Source: Streptococcus sp. 116-D4
Lineage (GTDB): Bacteria; Bacillota; Bacilli; Lactobacillales; Streptococcaceae
Direction: 5' to 3'
Assembly (NCBI RefSeq): GCF_009731465.1
Contig: NZ_AP021887.1
Location: forward strand, 113,501-177,500
DNA length: 64,000 bases
Of this stretch, positions 56,503-64,000 are shown piece by piece (positions within the stretch are counted from its first letter, which is position 1; each line of letters starts with the position of its first letter). The notes beneath the pieces are model-generated. The model had not been told where the DNA came from. It saw only the letters and a program-made list of their open reading frames with translations, and made no database searches. The translations under genes were made by a program, and so were the position numbers.

Positions 56503-57852
56503 ATGTCACATATTAAATTTGATTATTCAAAAGTTTTAGACAAATTTGTTGCACCACATGAAGTGGAATACATGCAATCACAAGTAACAGCAGCAGACGA
56601 ATTGATCCGTAAAGGAACTGGTGCTGGAAGCGACTTCTTGGGATGGTTGGACCTTCCTGAAAACTATGATCGCGAAGAATTTGACCGCATCTTGAAGGCT
56701 GCTGAGCAGATCAAGTCAGACAGCGATGTTTTAGTTGTGATCGGTATCGGTGGATCTTACCTTGGTGCCAAAGCTGCGATTGATTTCTTGAACCACCACT
56801 TTGCAAACTTGCAAACAAAAGAAGAACGCAAAGCTCCACAAATCCTTTACGCTGGAAACTCAATCTCATCTACTTACCTTGCTGACTTGGTAGAGTACGT
56901 TGCGGATAAAGATTTCTCAGTAAACGTGATTTCTAAATCAGGTACAACAACAGAACCAGCGATTGCTTTCCGTGTCTTCAAAGAACTTTTGGTTAAGAAA
57001 TACGGTCAAGAAGAAGCAAACAAACGTATCTATGCAACAACTGACCGCCAAAAAGGTGCTGTTAAGGTTGAAGCAGACGCTAACGGTTGGGAAACATTTG
57101 TAGTTCCAGATGATATCGGTGGACGCTTCTCAGTATTGACAGCCGTTGGTTTGCTTCCAATCGCAGCATCAGGAGCTGACATCAAAGCCCTTATGGAAGG
57201 TGCGAATGCAGCTCGCAAAGACTATACTTCAGACAAAATCTCTGAAAACGAAGCTTACCAATATGCTGTAGTGCGTAACATCCTTTACCGTAAAGGCTAT
57301 GCAACTGAAATCTTGGTAAACTACGAGCCATCACTTCAATACTTCTCAGAATGGTGGAAACAATTGGCTGGTGAATCAGAAGGAAAAGACCAAAAAGGTA
57401 TCTACCCAACTTCAGCTAACTTCTCAACAGACTTGCACTCACTTGGACAATTTATCCAAGAAGGAACTCGTATCATGTTTGAAACAGTTGTCCGTGTTGA
57501 CAAACCACGTAAGAACGTGATTATTCCTACTTTGGAAGAAGATCTTGATGGACTTGGCTACCTCCAAGGAAAAGACGTTGACTTTGTAAACAAAAAAGCG
57601 ACTGACGGTGTTCTTCTTGCCCACACAGATGGTGACGTACCAAACATGTATGTTACTCTTCCTGAGCAAGATGCCTTCACTCTTGGTTATACAATCTACT
57701 TCTTCGAATTGGCTATCGCCCTTTCAGGTTACTTGAATGCCATCAACCCATTTGACCAACCAGGTGTTGAAGCTTACAAACGTAACATGTTTGCCCTTCT
57801 TGGAAAACCAGGATTTGAAGAATTGAGCAAAGAACTTAACGCACGTCTATAA
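56503..57852 (+). CDS. pgi: Glucose-6-phosphate isomerase
   Basis: A 449-residue glycolytic enzyme interconverting glucose-6-phosphate and fructose-6-phosphate. SIS-domain signatures are [37 protein letters not shown] and [15 protein letters not shown] 56503 has GGAGGA 7 nt upstream; the open frame from 56446 is not used. Codon bias is strong, as in highly expressed genes. It receives glucose-6-phosphate from the MalM and MalP products. Confidence 0.97.
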   Translation: MSHIKFDYSKVLDKFVAPHEVEYMQSQVTAADELIRKGTGAGSDFLGWLDLPENYDREEFDRILKAAEQIKSDSDVLVVIGIGGSYLGAKAAIDFLNHHFANLQTKEERKAPQILYAGNSISSTYLADLVEYVADKDFSVNVISKSGTTTEPAIAFRVFKELLVKKYGQEEANKRIYATTDRQKGAVKVEADANGWETFVVPDDIGGRFSVLTAVGLLPIAASGADIKALMEGANAARKDYTSDKISENEAYQYAVVRNILYRKGYATEILVNYEPSLQYFSEWWKQLAGESEGKDQKGIYPTSANFSTDLHSLGQFIQEGTRIMFETVVRVDKPRKNVIIPTLEEDLDGLGYLQGKDVDFVNKKATDGVLLAHTDGDVPNMYVTLPEQDAFTLGYTIYFFELAIALSGYLNAINPFDQPGVEAYKRNMFALLGKPGFEELSKELNARL

Positions 57853-57862
57853 TAATGGAAGA

Positions 57863-57890
57863 AAAGAGTGGTTTGTCCACTCTTTTTACT
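57863..57890 (+). terminator. Terminator after pgi
   Basis: AAAGAGTGG - TTTGT - CCACTCTTT followed by TT and T-rich sequence. Confidence 0.9.
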
Positions 57891-57982
57891 CTCTTTATTC
57901 ATAGCAATTGGACTCAGCCAAGACTTGTGATATAATATAGAGAGCAAAAAGGCAGATGCCTAGAGACTTTATAGGAGAAGAT

Positions 57983-59443
57983 ATGTCAAAAGATATCCGC
58001 GTACGTTACGCACCAAGTCCAACAGGACTACTACACATCGGAAATGCCCGTACAGCATTATTTAACTACCTTTACGCACGCCATCATGATGGAACTTTTA
58101 TCATTCGTATCGAAGATACTGACCGTAAACGTCATGTCGAGGATGGTGAACGTTCACAGCTTGAAAACCTTCGTTGGTTAGGTATGGACTGGGATGAGAG
58201 CCCAGAAACTCATGAAAACTACCGTCAGTCTGAGCGCTTGGACTTGTATCAAAAATACATCGACCAACTGTTAGCTGAAGGAAAAGCCTACAAATCTTAC
58301 GTTACAGAAGAAGAGTTGGCAGCTGAACGCGAACGCCAAGAAGCAGCTGGCGAAACACCACGCTACATCAATGAATACCTTGGTATGAGTGAAGAGGAAA
58401 AAGCGGCTTACATCGCAGAACGTGAAGCAGCAGGGATTATCCCAACGGTTCGCTTGGCTGTCAATGAGTCAGGTATCTACAAGTGGCATGATATGGTCAA
58501 AGGCGATATCGAATTTGAAGGTGGCAATATCGGTGGTGACTGGGTTATCCAAAAGAAAGACGGTTACCCGACTTACAACTTTGCCGTTGTCATCGACGAC
58601 CACGATATGCAAATTTCTCATGTTATCCGTGGAGACGACCACATTGCTAATACACCAAAACAGCTCATGGTTTATGAAGCACTTGGTTGGGAAGCTCCAG
58701 AGTTTGGTCACATGACCTTGATTATCAACTCTGAGACTGGTAAGAAGTTATCTAAACGTGATACTAATACACTTCAATTTATCGAAGACTACCGTAAAAA
58801 AGGTTATTTACCAGAAGCAGTCTTTAACTTTATTGCTCTTCTTGGTTGGAACCCAGGTGGCGAAGATGAAATCTTCTCTCGTGAAGAACTCATTAAACTT
58901 TTCGATGAAAACCGCCTCAGCAAGTCTCCAGCAGCCTTCGACCAGAAGAAACTTGACTGGATGAGCAATGATTATATCAAGAATGCAGACCTAGAAACTA
59001 TCTTTGAAATGGCAAAACCATTCCTAGAAGAAGCAGGACGTTTGACTGATAAGGCTGAGAAATTAGTAGAACTCTACAAACCACAAATGAAGTCAGTGGA
59101 CGAAATTGTTCCATTGACAGACCTTTTCTTCTCAGACTTCCCAGAATTGACAGAAGCTGAACGAGAAATCATGGCAGGAGAAACTGTTCCAATTGTTCTA
59201 GAATCTTTCAAAGCGAAACTAGAAGCGATGACAGATGAGGAATTTGTGACAGAAAATATTTTCCCACAAATCAAAGCTGTTCAAAAAGAAACAGGTATCA
59301 AAGGGAAAAATCTTTTCATGCCTATTCGCATCGCAGTTTCAGGTGAAATGCATGGACCAGAATTGCCAGATACTATCTTTTTGTTAGGTCGTGAAAAATC
59401 AATCCAGCATATCGAAAATATGCTAAAAGAAATCTCTAAATAA
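57983..59443 (+). CDS. gltX: Glutamyl-tRNA synthetase
   Basis: A 486-residue class I synthetase charging tRNA-Glu, and tRNA-Gln in organisms using the amidotransferase route. The HIGH region is [18 protein letters not shown] and the KMSKS motif is [12 protein letters not shown] 57983 with AGGAGA upstream is chosen over 57956. An extended -10 (TGTGATATAAT) lies near 57927-57937. The tRNA-Glu gene is 560 nt downstream. The deaminase pseudogene follows after 13 nt. Confidence 0.97.
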   Translation: MSKDIRVRYAPSPTGLLHIGNARTALFNYLYARHHDGTFIIRIEDTDRKRHVEDGERSQLENLRWLGMDWDESPETHENYRQSERLDLYQKYIDQLLAEGKAYKSYVTEEELAAERERQEAAGETPRYINEYLGMSEEEKAAYIAEREAAGIIPTVRLAVNESGIYKWHDMVKGDIEFEGGNIGGDWVIQKKDGYPTYNFAVVIDDHDMQISHVIRGDDHIANTPKQLMVYEALGWEAPEFGHMTLIINSETGKKLSKRDTNTLQFIEDYRKKGYLPEAVFNFIALLGWNPGGEDEIFSREELIKLFDENRLSKSPAAFDQKKLDWMSNDYIKNADLETIFEMAKPFLEEAGRLTDKAEKLVELYKPQMKSVDEIVPLTDLFFSDFPELTEAEREIMAGETVPIVLESFKAKLEAMTDEEFVTENIFPQIKAVQKETGIKGKNLFMPIRIAVSGEMHGPELPDTIFLLGREKSIQHIENMLKEISK

Positions 59444-59456
59444 GAAGGATGCAACA

Positions 59457-59891
59457 ATGGACATCTGGGAAAAGATGTACGAAGAAGCACAGAAACTATA
59501 CAATCCACATGAAGTTTCTGACTTTGTTTATGCTAACCATGTTGTTGCTGCGGTAGAAGCAGAAGATGGTCAGATCTTCACAGGATTTTGTATGGAGGGC
59601 ACTTGTGGAGTTTTTCATCTCTGTGCAGAACGAGCAGCTCTCTTCAATATGTATTAATTTTCAGGACAAACTAAGGTTAAGAAAGTATTAGCCTTTCGAG
59701 ACAAAGCACCTTATGGTGGGAGTTCAGCCATGCCTTGCGGTGCTTGCAGAGAATTTCTCTTGGAGTTGAATTCTGAAAATAAAGATGCAGAATTCATGAT
59801 GGACTACGATAGAAGAAAGACAGTGAAAGTCGCAGAACTAATCCCATATTGGTGGGGAGAGGAACGTGCTTCCAAGTTTAATAATCAATAG
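59457..59891 (+). pseudogene. Cytidine deaminase-like gene with one in-frame nonsense codon
   Basis: The 145-codon frame is open except for TAA at codon 67 (59655-59657). The first part has HLCAERAALFNM, the zinc-ligand Cys and catalytic Glu of the cytidine deaminase fold. The second part has AMPCGACREFLLEL, the other two zinc ligands. The stop separates them, so neither piece can be an active enzyme. CAA to TAA is the simplest origin. The 3' half shows no further decay, so the mutation looks recent, or is a sequencing error. Confidence 0.85.
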
Positions 59892-59918
59892 AAGAGTCAG
59901 TATAATTCTGGCTCTTTT
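59892..59918 (+). terminator. Terminator after gltX and deaminase remnant
   Basis: AAGAGTCAG - TATAATT - CTGGCTCTT with one G-T pair, then TTT. Confidence 0.82.
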
Positions 59919-59928
59919 TACTTAACTT

Positions 59929-59977
59929 AAAAAAAGTTTAAAAAAGGTGTTGACAAAGTTTAAAAAGTCGGTATAAT
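59929..59977 (+). promoter_or_regulatory. tRNA-Glu promoter with A-tract UP element
   Basis: TTGACA (59950-59955), a 16-nt spacer, then TATAAT (59972-59977). The upstream A-rich stretch (59929-59949) is nearly identical to that of the rRNA promoter at 60111. Confidence 0.9.
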
Positions 59978-60002
59978 AGTAAGAGTTGAAAATAGCAACT
60001 CA

Positions 60003-60074
60003 GGTCCGTTGGTCAAGGGGTTAAGACACCGCCTTTTCACGGCGGTAACACGGGTTCGAATCCCGTACGGACTA
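60003..60074 (+). tRNA. tRNA-Glu (TTC)
   Basis: A 72-nt cloverleaf: acceptor GGTCCGT/ACGGACT (one G-T pair), D-arm, anticodon stem CCGCC/GGCGG with loop TTTTCAC giving anticodon TTC, and T-arm GGGTTCGAATCCC. CCA is not encoded. It lies just before the rRNA operon, with its own promoter. Confidence 0.97.
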
Positions 60075-60110
60075 TGGTATGTTGCGGTAGAAACACTTGA
60101 TGAAAAAAAT

Positions 60111-60160
60111 AAAAAAAGTTTCAAAAAAGTGTTGACAAGCGAAAGCGACTGTGATATACT
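60111..60160 (+). promoter_or_regulatory. rRNA operon promoter
   Basis: TTGACA (60132-60137), a 17-nt spacer, then TATACT (60155-60160), preceded by an A-tract UP element (60111-60131). Confidence 0.92.
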
Positions 60161-60197
60161 AATATAGTTGTCGCTTGAGAGAAGCGAGTGACAAAGA

Positions 60198-60209
60198 CCT
60201 TTGAAAACT
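60198..60209 (+). promoter_or_regulatory. boxA-like antitermination element in the rRNA leader
   Basis: CCTTTGAAAACT resembles the leader boxA used by Nus factors in Firmicute rRNA operons. A similar CATTGAAAATTG lies before the 23S gene near 62013. Confidence 0.5.
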
Positions 60210-60315
60210 GAACAAGATGAACCAATGTGCAGGGCACTACAACTGAGGTTGTAGTACTGAACAATGAAAAAAACAATAAATCTGTCAGTGACAGAAATGA
60301 GTGAGAACTCAAACT

Positions 60316-61869
<1,554 letters not shown>

Positions 61870-61914
61870 ATAAGGAACTGCGCATTGGTCTTGTTTAGTC
61901 TTGAGAGGTCTTGT

Positions 61915-61987
61915 GGGGCCTTAGCTCAGCTGGGAGAGCGCCTGCTTTGCACGCAGGAGGTCAGCGGTTCGATCCCGCTAGGCTCCA
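61915..61987 (+). tRNA. tRNA-Ala (TGC)
   Basis: A 73-nt cloverleaf in the 16S-23S spacer: acceptor GGGGCCT/AGGCTCC, anticodon stem CCTGC/GCAGG with anticodon TGC, T-arm GCGGTTCGATCCCGC. A single tRNA-Ala in the spacer is typical of streptococci. Confidence 0.98.
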
Positions 61988-62112
61988 TTGGTGAGAGATC
62001 ACCAAGTAATGCACATTGAAAATTGAATATCTATATCAAATAGTAACAAGAAAATAAACCGAAAACGCTGTAGTATTAATAAAGAGTTTATGACTGAAAG
62101 GTCAAAAAATAA

Positions 62113-64000
62113 GGTTAAGTTAATAAGGGCGCACGGTGGATGCCTTGGCACTAGGAGCCGAAGAAGGACGTGACAAACGACGATATGCCTTGGGTAGCTG
62201 TAAGTAAGCGATGATCCAGGGATTTCCGAATGGGGGAACCCAACAGGTACTACCTGTTACCCATATCTGTTAAGGATGTGAGGAGGAAGACGCAGTGAAC
62301 TGAAACATCTAAGTAGCTGCAGGAAGAGAAAGCAAAAGCGATTGCCTTAGTAGCGGCGAGCGAAACGGCAGGAGGGCAAACCGAAGAGTTTACTCTTCGG
62401 GGTTGTAGGACTGCAATGTGGACTCAAGGACTATAGAAGAATGATTTGGGAAGATCAGCCAGAGAGAGTAATAGCCTCGTAATTAAAATAGTCTTTGTGC
62501 CTAGCAGTATCCTGAGTACGGCGGGACACGCGAAATCCCGTCGGAATCTGGGAGGACCATCTCCCAACCCTAAATACTCCCTAGTGACCGATAGTGAACC
62601 AGTACCGTGAGGGAAAGGTGAAAAGCACCCCGGGAGGGGAGTGAAATAGAACCTGAAACCGTGTGCCTACAACAAGTTCGAGCCCGTTAATGGGTGAGAG
62701 CGTGCCTTTTGTAGAATGAACCGGCGAGTTACGTTATGATGCGAGGTTAAGTTGAAGAGACGGAGCCGTAGGGAAACCGAGTCTGAATAGGGCGAATTAG
62801 TATCATGACGTAGACCCGAAACCATGTGACCTACCCATGAGCAGGTTGAAGGTGCGGTAAGACGCACTGGAGGACCGAACCAGGGCACGTTGAAAAGTGC
62901 TTGGATGACTTGTGGGTAGCGGAGAAATTCCAAACGAACTTGGAGATAGCTGGTTCTCTCCGAAATAGCTTTAGGGCTAGCGTCGACATTAGAGATTCTT
63001 GGAGGTAGAGCACTGTTTGGGTGAGGGGTCCATCCCGGATTACCAATCTCAGATAAACTCCGAATGCCAATGAATTATGGTCGGCAGTCAGACTGCGAGT
63101 GCTAAGATCCGTAGTCGAAAGGGAAACAGCCCAGACCACCAGCTAAGGTCCCAAAATAATTGTTAAGTGGAAAAGGATGTGGGGTTGCACAGACAACTAG
63201 GATGTTAGCTTAGAAGCAGCTATTCATTCAAAGAGTGCGTAATAGCTCACTAGTCGAGTGACCCTGCGCCGAAAATGTACCGGGGCTAAAACAATTTACC
63301 GAAGCTGTGGATACCTTTTATAGGTATGGTAGGAGAGCGTTCTATGTGTGAAGAAGGTATACCGTGAGGAGTGCTGGAACGCATAGAAGTGAGAATGCCG
63401 GTATGAGTAGCGAAAGACAGGTGAGAATCCTGTCCACCGTAAGACTAAGGTTTCCAGGGGAAGGCTCGTCCGCCCTGGGTTAGTCGGGACCTAAGGAGAG
63501 ACCGAAAGGTGTATCCGATGGACAACAGGTTGATATTCCTGTACTAGAGTATGTAGTGATGGAGGGACGCAGTAGGCTAACTAAAGCAGACGAATGGAAG
63601 AGTCTGTCTAAGCAGTGAGGTGTGATATGAGTCAAATGCTTATATCTATAACATTGAGCTGTGATGGGGAGCGAAGTTTAGTAGCGAAGTTAGTGACGTC
63701 ACACTGCCAAGAAAAGCTTCTAGCGTTTAAACATACTCTACCCGTACCGCAAACCGACACAGGTAGTCGAGGCGAGTAGCCTCAGGTGAGCGAGAGAACT
63801 CTCGTTAAGGAACTCGGCAAAATGACCCCGTAACTTCGGGAGAAGGGGTGCTGACATATGTCAGCCGCAGTGAATAGGCCCAAGCAACTGTTTATCAAAA
63901 ACACAGCTCTCTGCTAAATCGTAAGATGATGTATAGGGGGTGACGCCTGCCCGGTGCTGGAAGGTTAAGAGGAGTGCTTAGCGTAAGCGAAGGTATGAAT
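62113..64000 (+). rRNA. 23S ribosomal RNA, 5' part
   Basis: It starts GGTTAAGTTAATAAGGGCGC, followed by ACGGTGGATGCC, the conserved 5' end of 23S rRNA, and continues without interruption to the window edge. About 1.9 kb of roughly 2.9 kb is present. The spacer between tRNA-Ala and 23S shows only the boxA-like element and processing sequence. Confidence 0.97.

Overview
This window is low-GC Firmicute DNA from a mitis-group Streptococcus, most likely S. mitis or a close relative rather than S. pneumoniae itself. The gene order (ilvD, hisS, aspS, the mal locus, tyrS, pbp1b, dapH/dapL, galU-gpsA, argS/argR/mutS, patAB, pgi, gltX, rrn) is the one known from the pneumococcal chromosome, and BOX elements and an IS1167-like element are present. 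However, the 16S gene has A at 60532, where pneumococci are reported to carry C, and the PBP1b N-terminus differs clearly from the pneumococcal protein as I remember it. The species call is inference.

Layout. 1-5 kb: rpmF (partial), ilvD, a DUF59 protein, an Rgg/MutR regulator and an MFS transporter. 5-11.8 kb: hisS, a small XRE-controlled operon of membrane proteins ending in a CPBP protease homologue, aspS and a YitT protein. 11.8-13.2 kb: an intact ISL3-family (IS1167-like) element with an 8-bp target duplication, inserted exactly at the 3' end of malR. 13.2-23 kb: the maltose/maltodextrin regulon, with malR, malA, malD, malC and malX on the minus strand and malM-malP on the plus strand, sharing an intergenic region with operator and cre-like sites. 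23-28.2 kb: accessory cassette 1, with two tandem PlcR/TprA-like peptide-sensing regulators, a small protein, an ABC-2 transporter and two small membrane proteins, each behind a copy of the same ~198-bp terminator-promoter unit. 28.2-41.8 kb: housekeeping genes (rlmA, a P-type ATPase, tyrS, pbp1b, lysine biosynthesis, folate, galU, gpsA). 41.9-45.96 kb: accessory cassette 2, with a third PlcR-like regulator, a 13-residue hydrophobic micro-ORF, a MacB-type ABC transporter and small proteins, bounded by 33-bp direct repeats. 46.3-46.8 kb: an array of hairpin modules with ~125-nt periodicity and no coding potential. 46.8-59.9 kb: argS, argR, mutS, patA-patB behind an attenuator, a C26 peptidase, pgi, gltX, and a cytidine-deaminase-like gene broken by one nonsense codon. 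59.9-64 kb: tRNA-Glu and an rRNA operon (16S, tRNA-Ala, partial 23S).

How the genes work together. MalXCD imports maltodextrins, MalM and MalP process them, and MalR and probably CcpA repress the locus; a matching palindrome upstream of pgi suggests glycolytic entry shares carbon control. The two accessory cassettes look like paralogous regulator-transporter modules. Both pair PlcR-type regulators with an ABC exporter and a member of one small protein family (shared K-D-[YF]-x-I-x-K-N pattern), and cassette 2 encodes a plausible signal peptide. These cassettes and the hairpin array are the best candidates for undescribed biology here.
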